DNA from: Streptomyces luteolus
GTDB lineage: Bacteria; Actinomycetota; Actinomycetes; Streptomycetales; Streptomycetaceae
NCBI RefSeq assembly: GCF_029968015.1
Contig: NZ_JASCIS010000003.1
Span: 124,001 to 188,000 of the forward strand
Direction of reading: 5' to 3'
Length of the DNA: 64,000 bases
The position numbers were made by a program, and so were the translations under genes. This document shows positions 48,167-56,837 of the stretch, one piece after another. Within the stretch, counting starts at the first letter, position 1; the number at the start of each line of letters is the position of its first letter. The notes below the pieces were generated by a model. The model did not search any database. It had not been told where the DNA came from and worked only from the letters and a program-made list of their open reading frames with translations.

Positions 48167-48530
48167 TCAGTCGCCGGGGGCCCGCAGCCACACCGTGGCG
48201 TCCGGAGGCACCAGCCCGTCCGACGGAGTCTCCCCGGAGCTCAGCAGCACCTCCCCCGCAGACAGCGGGACTCGTCGTCCTGCACCTTGCGGCGCAGCCT
48301 CGTCGCTTCGTGGGTGCAGCTCCAGGGTCGAGCCGCTTCCGAGGTCCACGGCAGCGGCACCCGGCAGCCGTCCCGGCCCTTGCGGCGACGCCCGGTCTGC
48401 TCCCCCGCCGGGTCCTGGAGGTCGACGTGCGCGAGGTCGGCGACCTCCGGAAGCCCCAACTCCTCGCCCTGGTACAGGTACGAGGAGCGGGACAGCACCA
48501 GCGTCAGGAGCGTCGCCGCCCTGGCCCGGC
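48167..48530 (-). pseudogene. GH13 alpha-glucosidase, C-terminal remnant
   Basis: On the minus strand from about 48530: RARAATLLTLVLSRSSYLYQ, GEELGLPEVADLAHVDLQDP and KGRDGCRVPLPWTSEAA, the catalytic-barrel end of oligo-1,6-/alpha-glucosidases (YLYQGEELGLPEV is diagnostic). Then, in another frame, ELHPRSDEAAPQ, AGEVLLSSGETPSDGLVPPD and ATVWLR, the C-terminal beta-domain, stopping at 48167. The first 330 or so residues and a segment after PLPW are missing. Its 5' side abuts the LacI remnant. Confidence 0.8.
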
Positions 48531-48840
48531 GCAACGCCGACGCGCTCCTCCTCGTGCCGTTCGGCCTGACTCCTGATTCGACCTGACTCCTGAGGAGCGC
48601 GCCTGGACGGCCTGGGCGTGCCCGTCGTGTACGTGAGCCAGCGCGGGTGTACGGCATCTGGTCAACCTGAGCCATCGACGCATCGCTTTCCCGCGCTCGC
48701 GTCGCGGGGCCGCCGGCTTCACGTTCAGCTCGCGCAGCCGCATCGACGGCTGCCGGGAGGCACTCACGGAGGCGGGCATCGAACCGTCCGACGAGCTGGT
48801 CGTGGACGTGCCCACCCCCGGACGGCGCGGCACCCGAGGA
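48512..48840 (+). pseudogene. LacI family regulator, C-terminal domain remnant
   Basis: VAALARRNADALLLVPFGLT (from 48512), then an 11-bp duplication (CCTGACTCCTGA twice) and frame changes, LDGLGVPVVYVSQRG (48603), HLVNLSHRRIAF (about 48656) and DGCREALTEAGIEPSDELVV. These are ordered pieces of a LacI effector domain. The DNA-binding domain and the first half are absent. It was divergent from the GH13 gene, the usual arrangement for maltose or glucoside regulators. Confidence 0.75.
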
Positions 48841-49039
48841 GGCGACGGCACCCTCCTCGGCCTCCGCGAGCCGCCCACATCGCCGCTCATCGATGGCCCC
48901 TCGGCCGACCCCGCCGCGTACCCAGAACTCCCGACGCGACTGATCCCCCGGGCGAGCACGGGCCGGTGCCGGAGGGGTAGGGGACACTGCGTACACTGCA
49001 CCCCCGGAGCCGTGATTCGACGTATGCCAAAATAACGGT

Positions 49040-49495
49040 ATGTCGATTGCTGAGGCCGCCCCCTCGGAGATCCCCGCGGACGCCCCTGCGGAGGTCCCCG
49101 CGGACGCGCCTGCGGAGGTCCCCGTGCAGGCTCCCGAAGTACCCCCTGTGGAGGCCCACGTGGAAGCCATCGCCACCGCTCCCTGCTGCCCTCCCCTCAC
49201 CGAGCGTCCGTTCTCCGCCGCGGAGGCCGAGTATGCGGCGCCCATGTTCAAGGCCCTTGGTGACCCCGTAAGGCTGCGGCTCTTCTCCCTGGTGGCCTCA
49301 CACCCGGGCGGCGAGGCCTGTGTCTGCGACATCTCGGATGTCGGCGTCTCCCAGCCGACCGTCTCTCACCACCTGAAGAAGCTGAAGCAGGCCGGCCTGC
49401 TGGCCTCCGAGCGCCGGGGCACCTGGGTCTACTACCGGGTCGAGCCGTCCGTGCTCGCCTCGATGGGACACCTGCTCACGCCCGCCTCTGTCTGA
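49040..49495 (+). CDS. ArsR family metal(loid)-type regulator
   Basis: A 151-residue ArsR: after a repeated Ala/Pro/Glu/Val tail (ADAPAEVP twice, from a 24-bp DNA repeat) comes ATAPCCPPLTERPFSAAEAE. The winged helix follows (MFKALGDPVRLRLFSLVASH, GGEACVCDISDVGVSQPTVS, HHLKKLKQAGLLASERRGTW). The CVCD motif in helix 3 and the PCC pair near the N terminus are typical arsenite-binding cysteines. The promoter has AT-rich TATGCCAAAATAACGGTATG overlapping the start. The next gene, ynfA-like, lies 69 bp downstream and is probably co-regulated. Confidence 0.9.
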   Translation: MSIAEAAPSEIPADAPAEVPADAPAEVPVQAPEVPPVEAHVEAIATAPCCPPLTERPFSAAEAEYAAPMFKALGDPVRLRLFSLVASHPGGEACVCDISDVGVSQPTVSHHLKKLKQAGLLASERRGTWVYYRVEPSVLASMGHLLTPASV

Positions 49496-49564
49496 GTCGA
49501 CTGCCGCTCGCCGCTCGTTCCGGTTCCTGTCCCGCCTCACCCCCTTCCGAAGGATCGTCCCGCC

Positions 49565-49900
49565 GTGCTCGTCGCCCGCTCCGTCGCCCTCTTCGTCGTC
49601 GCCGCCCTCTTCGAAATCGGTGGTGCCTGGCTCGTGTGGCAGGGCATCCGTGAACACAAGGGCTGGATCTGGATCGGTGCGGGGGTGATCGCCCTCGGCC
49701 TCTACGGCGTGGTCGCCACCCTCCAGTCCGACGACAACTTCGGCCGCATCCTTGCCGCGTACGGCGGGATCTTCGTTGCCGGATCCATCGCCTGGGGCGT
49801 GATCGCCGACGGCTACCGGCCCGACCGCTTCGACGTCATCGGCGCTCTGATCTGCCTGGTCGGGATGGCAGTGATCATGTACGCCCCGCGTAGCCACTGA
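49565..49900 (+). CDS. YnfA/UPF0060 family small membrane protein
   Basis: A 111-residue protein with four helices: [20 protein letters not shown] (E in the first helix, as in SMR proteins), [38 protein letters not shown] and [20 protein letters not shown]. YnfA proteins are SMR-superfamily exporters of cationic drugs or are linked to arsenic operons in actinomycetes; the ArsR neighbour favours the latter. GTG 49565 after GAAGGA. Confidence 0.9.
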   Translation: MLVARSVALFVVAALFEIGGAWLVWQGIREHKGWIWIGAGVIALGLYGVVATLQSDDNFGRILAAYGGIFVAGSIAWGVIADGYRPDRFDVIGALICLVGMAVIMYAPRSH

Positions 49901-49919
49901 GGCCGGGCCGCCGCTCCCT

Positions 49920-52361
49920 TCACACTCGGCCGGGCCTCAGCTGGGGAACCACACCTCCTCCAGGTGAAATGCCGCGCTGTCCGTGCGCCGGACATGGAAC
50001 ACCGAGATCTGCCGCCCTGCCTGCCAGGCGGCGCGTTCGCCGCCCAGGGCGAGCACCCCCGAGCATCGGCCAGTCGCGCTCGCTGGGCTCGTCGTCCAGA
50101 TCGAAGCCCGCTTCCGCCGCCGACTCCCGGTCCACACCGATCGCCCGCAGCAGGGCTTCGGGGTCGCCCGTGATGTTCCAGTCCTCGTCGCAGTCCCAGC
50201 CGCCGGCGATCACCTCCTCGCCGCCTGGGAGGAGCACGGCGTCCTCGAGATAGCTGTTGCCGTAGTCCATCTCCACGGAGCCGACGATCCGTGCCTCGGG
50301 GTGCCGGGCCCGCTGGCGGCGTATCTCCGCGTACAGGGCCTCCGTCAGCAGGTCACTGCCCAGCGCCGGCTCGACGATGTGGACGACGTTGCCCCAGCAG
50401 CCCACCGCGACCCGGTCGAGGTCGGCCCTGACCTCTGGCATCGGAACATCCACGGCCGGGACACAGGGCAACTCCTCCACAACCTCCGCGACCGTGCCCA
50501 ACGCCTCCACGAACTGCCGGGCACGCACCGGGTCGTGGGGAGTCACGCCCACGTCGCCCCGGTCGTCGGCGGATTCCGCGCCGGTGTCCTGCTCCTGCTC
50601 CTGCTCCGGGAACGGCGGGAAGAGCAGCGTCAGCGTGGCGCCGCTGCCCCACTTGGGCCGCACCTCGTCTGTGGGCTTCCGGCCGTCGCCCTCCGTCCCC
50701 GCCGTCCCGGATCCCCGCTTCCTGTAACCGTCGAGGACCTCGCTGAGGCGCTCGTCCGGGTCGTCGCGGGCGATCAGGCCTCGGAGATGGCCCACTGGTT
50801 GGCAGAGATACCCCTGGTCGTCGTCCGGGTCGTCGGGGTCGTCGGGGTCGACAGCGTCCTCGTCGTAGTCGTCGCCGTCCTCGTACTCGAAGTCGTCCTC
50901 ATCTCTGGGGCGTTCGAGCACCGTGGGTTCGTCGTACGGGTTGTCCTCATCCGGTTCGGGGCGTAGGGACCATCGGGCGTCGCGGTGGATGACCTGGACC
51001 TCGCCGAGGTACCAGCCCGCGCCCTGGACAAAGGGCTCGTGCTGTGCGGCCGTGATCTCCTCGTACGTGGGGAAGCGTTCGCGGACCAGGGCGCCGAGGC
51101 GGTCCAGGCTCTCCGGTGAGAAGTCCCAGGCCTCCACTCCCCCACCGGCGAGCTCGGCCCAGTCTGGGAAGGCTTCGCGGCGCTCGGCGAGATACGCGTG
51201 CAGGCGCGGGTTGTCGTGCCAGTCCGGGTCATCGAGCTCCGGGTCTGCCTCCAACTCCCGCAGTTCATCGGCGAGTTGTCGGCGCTGTTCATCGGTGAGG
51301 GGCGGCGGGAGGTGTTCCGGTGCGACGAGGGGCCACAGGATCTCGGGCCAGGGTTCGCCCGCGGATTTCGGCCGGCCGTCGCGCCGGTGCTCCTCGCCGG
51401 GGTCGGGGAACTTGTCGACCACGTCGCGCAGGGGCTCACCGCGCAGGACGGCCCGGATCATCTCGGCGGGATGCTCGGCCCATCCTGCGTAGCGCATCGG
51501 CTGGGCCACGTAGATGGAGTCCGTCCAGTACGAGTCCTCCGCGTACCAAGTGCCGGGCGGCGCTTCGGGGTTGGTCTTGCGGAACTGCCAGCCGGCGTCC
51601 TTGTTGCGGACTACGTACTCCCCCACGTACCAGGCGGCGACGATCCAGAAGGAGCGCTCCGCCACCCGGTCGTACTCCTCGACCGTGCCGAGGCGGTCGC
51701 GCAGCAGCTCCTCCAGGGCGTCCAGGGAGGCGGGTGAGAAGTCCCAGCGTTCGCGGCCGCCGCCTGCCTTCTCCGCCCACCAGCCGAGGTAGTCGTGGAA
51801 GCGTTCGCTCGGCCACTGCTTCCAGTAGTGGCCGAATGCCTCCAACTCGTGGAACCGCACCCAGGGCGTGGGGACCCGGTCGGGCTTCCAGCCCGGGTTG
51901 GCCTTCTTGTGCTCCACCACAGCCTTGCGCAAGCGCAGGGCGACGGTCGCGAAGATGTTCTCCGTCTTCTCGTAGACCGCCTGGCCGACCAGGAGTATCG
52001 GCACGATCGGCTCCAGGCCGAGCACGGGGTCCGGCTGGACGGCGGGCATGCCGACGGCGCCCGCTTCCTCGTCCCACACCCAGCGGCCGCCGCCCTCCTC
52101 GAGCAGGGCCTCGCCGAGATAGCCCGCGAGGCACTCCATGTACAACGCCTGCGCGTGCGTGCCGTCGTCGGTGCCGTAGATCGAGGCCAGGTCTTCCTCG
52201 AGGAGTCTGAGCGAGTCGATCGAGTAGTCGTGCTCCCAGCCCTCGCCGGTGAACTGGTCCACGAGCAGGTCCATCCGCTCGTGCAGCGTCTCGATCCAGA
52301 GGTACAGGGTGTGGGCGGGCGAACCCTCTTGAGCTTCCATGCCCGCGAGATAGGCGTCCAT
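49920..52361 (-). CDS. Unknown protein with three W-F-P/WYLGEV modules, C-terminal frameshift
   Basis: An 813-residue acidic soluble protein. Copies of the module seen in the protein at 3815 occur at about residues 41-97 (divergent), 202-262 (RWDFSPASLDALEELLRDRL, then AAWYVGEYVV) and 409-466 (AWDFSPESLDRLGALVRERF, then FVQGAGWYLGEV). An Asp-rich stretch (DDPDDPDDDQG) and a different C-terminal domain (EIRRQRARHPEARIVGSVEM) follow. At a run of five C (50056-50060) the frame shifts. With four C it would continue GGERAAWQAGRQISVFHVRR to EVWFPS and stop at 49937, a natural end, whereas the written frame gives Arg/Pro/Gly noise. Start ATG 52361. Function unknown. Confidence 0.75.
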   Translation of the reverse strand: MDAYLAGMEAQEGSPAHTLYLWIETLHERMDLLVDQFTGEGWEHDYSIDSLRLLEEDLASIYGTDDGTHAQALYMECLAGYLGEALLEEGGGRWVWDEEAGAVGMPAVQPDPVLGLEPIVPILLVGQAVYEKTENIFATVALRLRKAVVEHKKANPGWKPDRVPTPWVRFHELEAFGHYWKQWPSERFHDYLGWWAEKAGGGRERWDFSPASLDALEELLRDRLGTVEEYDRVAERSFWIVAAWYVGEYVVRNKDAGWQFRKTNPEAPPGTWYAEDSYWTDSIYVAQPMRYAGWAEHPAEMIRAVLRGEPLRDVVDKFPDPGEEHRRDGRPKSAGEPWPEILWPLVAPEHLPPPLTDEQRRQLADELRELEADPELDDPDWHDNPRLHAYLAERREAFPDWAELAGGGVEAWDFSPESLDRLGALVRERFPTYEEITAAQHEPFVQGAGWYLGEVQVIHRDARWSLRPEPDEDNPYDEPTVLERPRDEDDFEYEDGDDYDEDAVDPDDPDDPDDDQGYLCQPVGHLRGLIARDDPDERLSEVLDGYRKRGSGTAGTEGDGRKPTDEVRPKWGSGATLTLLFPPFPEQEQEQDTGAESADDRGDVGVTPHDPVRARQFVEALGTVAEVVEELPCVPAVDVPMPEVRADLDRVAVGCWGNVVHIVEPALGSDLLTEALYAEIRRQRARHPEARIVGSVEMDYGNSYLEDAVLLPGGEEVIAGGWDCDEDWNITGDPEALLRAIGVDRESAAEAGFDLDDEPSERDWPMLGGARPGRRTRRLAGRAADLGVPCPAHGQRGISPGGGVVPQLRPGRV

Positions 52362-52574
52362 GGATCCGAACGTAGGGCATCGCACTGACAATCGCCCGAC
52401 GCGCTGTCGATCACTCCAACTCGGCCGGACCCGACGCGACTTGCTCGTCAGGATTTCTCCGAACTTTTTCTTCGCGGCCGGGAACTCTCGCACGGATCAC
52501 GTGCGTTCACACGTCACCAGCAGGACAACCAGCCGCAAATATCGAAGCCGCCGCGTGCGGACCGTCAGGTCGTT

Positions 52575-54038
52575 TCAGACCCGCGTGTCCTCGCGCCCGC
52601 TGTAGCGCAGAAGCTGCGGCACGCGGAACGCCAGGACGCTGAGAAACACCACGAGCAGCATCGCGCTGACAAACGTGGTGGTGCCGACTCCGACCTGCTG
52701 GGCTGCCACGCCGAGGACCAGGGACGCCAATGGCATGACGCCGATGGCGAGTTCCTGGATGCCGAGGGCGCGGCCCTGCACGGAGGGTTCCGTGACCATC
52801 AGCAACAACGTCGACTGCAGAACACCGAACGTGGCGCTCGTCAGACCGATGCACGCCATCAGGACGAACGAAAGGGCAGTGTGGTGGGAGAGCGCGAACA
52901 ATGCCCACAGGGCAGCCCAGGTCGCTGTGCCGATGACGAACAGGCCGCCCTTGGCCCGGAAGTCACCCAGGCCCGCGATGATCAGGGACCCGGCGAGGCC
53001 GCCCGCTCCGCCGCAGGTCAGCAGCCAGCCGAGGCCGGCGGCGTCGAGGTGCAGCAACTCGTCCGCGAACACCGGCATGAAGCCCTGGTAGACGGGCCAC
53101 AGCAGGATGTTGGCGGCCAGCGTCACGAACAGCACGCCCGCGGCGAGGCGGTTGGTCAGCACGGTGCGCAGCCCGGCCGTGAGCATCCGGCCCACGGACT
53201 CGGGGTGCCTGCGGGCCGTGGCGTGGGGTGTGCGCCGGGTCCGGTGGCGCAGGGGCCGAAGGGCGATCAGGGAGATCCCGTACCAGGCGGTGGAGATCCA
53301 CAGGGCGGCGGGCGCGCCGACGGCGCTGATCATGGCGCCGCCGATGGCCGGTCCGAGTACCTGAGTCATGTTCATCGCCATCGCGTTGAGAGCGTTGGCG
53401 TTGCTGAGGCTCTCGCGGCCCACGAGGTCCAGTACGAGGGCGAAGCGGGCCGGTTGGGACGGGGACTGGGCGAGGCCGATGGCCAGTCCGCCGAGGACCA
53501 GCGCCCAGTAGGGCACGCGGAAGAAGGACTCCATGGTCGCCACCGCTGCGACGGCCACGAGAGCCCAGGTGCAGGCGAAGGTGAGCAGCCTGACCCGGTC
53601 GAGGCGGTCCGAGAGCACCCCGGCGAACGGCCCGAGGAGCATCGGCGCCAGGCGGGCGGACGTGAAGACGGCGAGCAGTATCTCCGAGTGGGTGGACTCG
53701 AAGACGAGCCAGCCGAGGATCAGCGTCTGGGTCCAAGTGCCGCAGAAGAAGAACAGGTTGGACACCCACAGGCGGCGGAACGGCGGGCTGTTCCGGAGGG
53801 AGGAGAGGGCACCGGTCGCCGTGCTCGCGCCCACCGGCCTTCGCGCTCCCGGAGCTTCCGGAGCTCCCGGCTGACCCGGTTCTCCCAGCTGGCCCGGCTG
53901 GCCCGCCTCTCCCAGCTGGCCCGGCCTGCCCGGTTCTCCCGGCTGGCTCGCCTCGCCCGTCGGGTGCGGGTTCCCGGGCTGGTCCACCGGGCGGGTCTCT
54001 CCCCGAACTCCCGTCCTGCGCTGGTCTTCGGCGGTCAC
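52575..54038 (-). CDS. MFS transporter (EntS-like), last gene of the transcarbamoylase operon
   Basis: A 487-residue transporter with about eleven or twelve helices: FRRLWVSNLFFFCGTWTQTL, then RLAPMLLGPFAGVLSDRLDR (motif A) and TLILGWLVFESTHS. The N-terminal 60 residues are a QPG(E/Q)-type repeat (PGRPGQLGEAGQPGQLGEPG). The GTG at 54038 directly follows the TAG of the permease gene, so it is translated as part of the leftward operon starting at 59454. It may export a product or be a bystander; the substrate is unknown. Confidence 0.85.
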   Translation of the reverse strand: MTAEDQRRTGVRGETRPVDQPGNPHPTGEASQPGEPGRPGQLGEAGQPGQLGEPGQPGAPEAPGARRPVGASTATGALSSLRNSPPFRRLWVSNLFFFCGTWTQTLILGWLVFESTHSEILLAVFTSARLAPMLLGPFAGVLSDRLDRVRLLTFACTWALVAVAAVATMESFFRVPYWALVLGGLAIGLAQSPSQPARFALVLDLVGRESLSNANALNAMAMNMTQVLGPAIGGAMISAVGAPAALWISTAWYGISLIALRPLRHRTRRTPHATARRHPESVGRMLTAGLRTVLTNRLAAGVLFVTLAANILLWPVYQGFMPVFADELLHLDAAGLGWLLTCGGAGGLAGSLIIAGLGDFRAKGGLFVIGTATWAALWALFALSHHTALSFVLMACIGLTSATFGVLQSTLLLMVTEPSVQGRALGIQELAIGVMPLASLVLGVAAQQVGVGTTTFVSAMLLVVFLSVLAFRVPQLLRYSGREDTRV

Positions 54039-55364
54039 CTAGTGCGCCTCCGTCGCCTTGGCGAGAGTGCGCTCCAGGACCAAGTAGGCGATCACCGCGA
54101 CGACGAGTCCGCTGACCGCGTCGGAGAACCGCGGTGCGTACCAGTGCACGAGCCCGCCGACGAGAGCACCGGCGCCCCAGGCCCCGAAGGCGGTGGGGCG
54201 TATGGCACCGGTGGGTCGGCCTTCGACGTGGCGGCGGAGGATGACCTGATCGGCGATGAGGACGCCGCCGAGGGGTGGGACGAAGACGCTGAGGATGACC
54301 AGCCAGTCGAGGAAGTGGTTCCACACCCCGGCGAGTGCGGCGGCCGTGCCGATGGCACCCAGGACGAGCGTCATGATCCGCATCTGCGTGCGGGTGAGGT
54401 GCGACCAGGTGAGCGCCCCGTTGTAGAGGCAGTGGCTGCACACCGAGCCGAGGTTGACGAAGACGAAGACGGCGGCCAGGGCGTCCAGGAGGGCTCCGTG
54501 GTCGCCGGTGAGGAGGGGCAGGAAGTTGCCGCCCACGGTCTCGGCGGAGGCGATCGCCCCGGCCGCCACGACGACACCGCCGGTGATCTGCGCGACCAGG
54601 CTGGCCAGCGGGAACGCGGTGGCGGTGGCGATGACGGCCTGCATGCCGTTCCTCGACCAGCGGGTGAAGTCGGCTGTCATGGTGCCCGAGTCGGCGAAGG
54701 TCGCCATGATGAGCGAGACGGCCGCACCGAAGGTCATCGCGCCGGCGCCGGCGACACCCTCGTACGCGAAGATCGCGCCCAGGTCGTGGTCGCGGGCCAC
54801 GAGCACGACGGCTATGACGCCGACGACGATGAACAGCGGAGCGGCGATCGCACCGAGCCAGGACAGGGCGCGGATGCCGAGATAGGTGATGGCGACGAAA
54901 GCCGCGCCCGCGACGACGGCGACGAGTTGTTCGTGCCAGCCGAAGGCCTGGTGCAGGGTGGCCCCGGTGGCTCCGGTGTTGAAGGCGAACCAGCCCACCA
55001 CGATGGTGGCGAGGAAGCCGGAGGCCACGATGTAGCCGATGCGGCCGAAGGTCTTGGTGGCCTGGAGGGAGAAGCTCTCGCCGGTGCTGCCCGCGCGGTG
55101 GCTGAGCAGCCCGACGTAGACGAGCATCACGAGATTGGCGACGACGATGGCGGCCAGCCCACGCCAGAAACCCAGGACGGCGACGACGACCCCGCCGGGT
55201 ACGGCGTTGGTGAGGATCATCGGGAAGCCGAACCAGACGGCCGACACGGTCAGCAAGGACTTGCGGCGTTCCGGCGGAACAGGGCTGTGCTCGTACTCCG
55301 AGTCGGGTTCGAGCTCCGGGCTCGCGTGTGCGGCATCGTCCGCGAGGGGTTGACGACTGTCCAT
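54039..55364 (-). CDS. NCS1 family permease (cytosine/purine/allantoin type)
   Basis: A 441-residue transporter with about twelve helices. Characteristic parts are AVWFGFPMILTNAVPGGVVV, STGESFSLQATKTFGRIGYI, GWFAFNTGATGATLHQAFGW and MATFADSGTMTADFTRWSRN. The CodB-like sequence predicts sodium- or proton-driven import of a nucleobase, hydantoin or ureide. ATG at 55364. It lies 33 bp after allG and touches the MFS gene, so it supplies the substrate for the transcarbamoylase locus (inferred). Confidence 0.88.
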   Translation of the reverse strand: MDSRQPLADDAAHASPELEPDSEYEHSPVPPERRKSLLTVSAVWFGFPMILTNAVPGGVVVAVLGFWRGLAAIVVANLVMLVYVGLLSHRAGSTGESFSLQATKTFGRIGYIVASGFLATIVVGWFAFNTGATGATLHQAFGWHEQLVAVVAGAAFVAITYLGIRALSWLGAIAAPLFIVVGVIAVVLVARDHDLGAIFAYEGVAGAGAMTFGAAVSLIMATFADSGTMTADFTRWSRNGMQAVIATATAFPLASLVAQITGGVVVAAGAIASAETVGGNFLPLLTGDHGALLDALAAVFVFVNLGSVCSHCLYNGALTWSHLTRTQMRIMTLVLGAIGTAAALAGVWNHFLDWLVILSVFVPPLGGVLIADQVILRRHVEGRPTGAIRPTAFGAWGAGALVGGLVHWYAPRFSDAVSGLVVAVIAYLVLERTLAKATEAH

Positions 55365-55397
55365 GGGGAGGGTCTCCGAAGCGGGCTGGCGCGCGGA

Positions 55398-56837
55398 TCA
55401 GTCGAGGGCGGCCGCGAGGGCGAGGACGGCCTTCTCGAACACCTCGACGGGCGGGTGCGTGATGCCGGCGCCGATCATGCCGATGCCCGCTTCCTTGTGG
55501 GCGATAGCGGTGTTGATGACCGGCAGGATCCCGGTGGCCAGCACCTTGCGGACGTCGATCCCGGTGGGGATGCCCTGGAAGTCAAGGATCGGGATGGTGA
55601 CGTTCGGGTTCTGCGCGGTGGTGATCTCCCCCATCTGGCGCGTGCAGGCGATGGCCTCCTGCACGGTGCCGCCGACGAGGGCGACGATCGCGGGAGCGGT
55701 GGCCATGGCGAAGCCGCCGAAGCCGTACGTCTCACTGATCGCGCTGTCACCGATGTCGAGGCCGGAGTCCTCCGGCCGGTAACCGGCGAACATCGGTCCG
55801 ACGACCTGCTGGGCGGGCCCGGTGAACCACTGGTTGCCGACCAGGCCGCTGACCCGGATGCCGAACTCGACGCCGTTGCGCGCCATCGTCGTGACGACGG
55901 CGGAGTCCTCGATGCCGTGCGCCGCGTCCATGGCGGCCTTGGCCATGGCGAGCCAGGTCGGGCCCGAGAAGTAGTCCGAGCCGGCGATGAAGTCGAGGAC
56001 GTCCTTCTTCTGCTCGGTGGTGAAGCCGGTCTGCAGCAGGGACGGGGCCAGGGCCTGCATCAGCAGCACGGTGCCCGCGATGTTGCGGTTATGGCACTCG
56101 TCGCCCATGTGCAGGGCCTGCGACAGCAGCAGCCGCAGGTCGATGGGGCCGCCGATCTCCATGGCCTCCTTGAGCATGGGGCCGAGCACGTCCCGCATCC
56201 AGATCAGGCGATCGATCACCGAGGCGTCGTTCGCGCCCATGCGCAGGATCTTCGCCATCTGCTCGGAGAGGTTGGTGTACGCGGTGTTGCCGTACGTCTC
56301 GTTGTGGACGATGTGCATGTACATCGACGCGGAGGTGACTCCGGCCATGGAGCCGACGCAGTCGTGCTCGTGACAGGGCGAGAAGGTGATCGCGCCGGAC
56401 GCGGCGAGTTCGGCAGCCTCGTCGAGGTCGTCGGCGAGGCCCTCGAAGACGAGCGCGCCGGTGACGGCGCCCTTCATCGCACCGGCCATGCGGTCCCAGG
56501 TGATGGGCGGTCCCGCGTGCAGGATCGTGGTGGGCGTCATGCCGGGCACGACGTCGATGGCGCGGCCGAAACCGGTCAGCAGGGGCTGGGAGTTGGCGAT
56601 CCGCTCGACGGCGAGGGCGTTGGCGGCCTCGATGCGCGCGGCGGCCTCCGGGCTCTCCAGTGCGTCGAGCGCGTCGAGTATCTCGGGCTTGCCGCTGCCC
56701 GGCGGTGTCCAGTCGAGGGTGGTGACCTTGGCGCCCTGCGCGGCGATGTCCTGCTCGAACATGGCGAGTCCGACGTTGACGACGTCGAGGTCGCCGGCGA
56801 AAAGGTCGTGGACGGGGGTGCTCAGGGGGTTGCTCAT
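55398..56837 (-). CDS. allG: AllG (YlbE, DUF1116) transcarbamoylase subunit
   Basis: A 479-residue DUF1116 protein: FEQDIAAQGAKVTTLDWTPP at the N terminus, ITFSPCHEHDCVGSMAGVTS with the conserved Cys/His cluster, MGDECHNRNIAGTVLLMQAL and MATAPAIVALVGGTVQEAIA. In E. coli AllG acts with AllF and AllH as oxamate transcarbamoylase at the end of anaerobic allantoin breakdown. The ATG at 56837 overlaps the stop of fdrA (ATGA), giving tight coupling. The length is normal. Whether the substrate here is oxalurate or another N-carbamoyl compound is not shown. Confidence 0.88.
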   Translation of the reverse strand: MSNPLSTPVHDLFAGDLDVVNVGLAMFEQDIAAQGAKVTTLDWTPPGSGKPEILDALDALESPEAAARIEAANALAVERIANSQPLLTGFGRAIDVVPGMTPTTILHAGPPITWDRMAGAMKGAVTGALVFEGLADDLDEAAELAASGAITFSPCHEHDCVGSMAGVTSASMYMHIVHNETYGNTAYTNLSEQMAKILRMGANDASVIDRLIWMRDVLGPMLKEAMEIGGPIDLRLLLSQALHMGDECHNRNIAGTVLLMQALAPSLLQTGFTTEQKKDVLDFIAGSDYFSGPTWLAMAKAAMDAAHGIEDSAVVTTMARNGVEFGIRVSGLVGNQWFTGPAQQVVGPMFAGYRPEDSGLDIGDSAISETYGFGGFAMATAPAIVALVGGTVQEAIACTRQMGEITTAQNPNVTIPILDFQGIPTGIDVRKVLATGILPVINTAIAHKEAGIGMIGAGITHPPVEVFEKAVLALAAALD

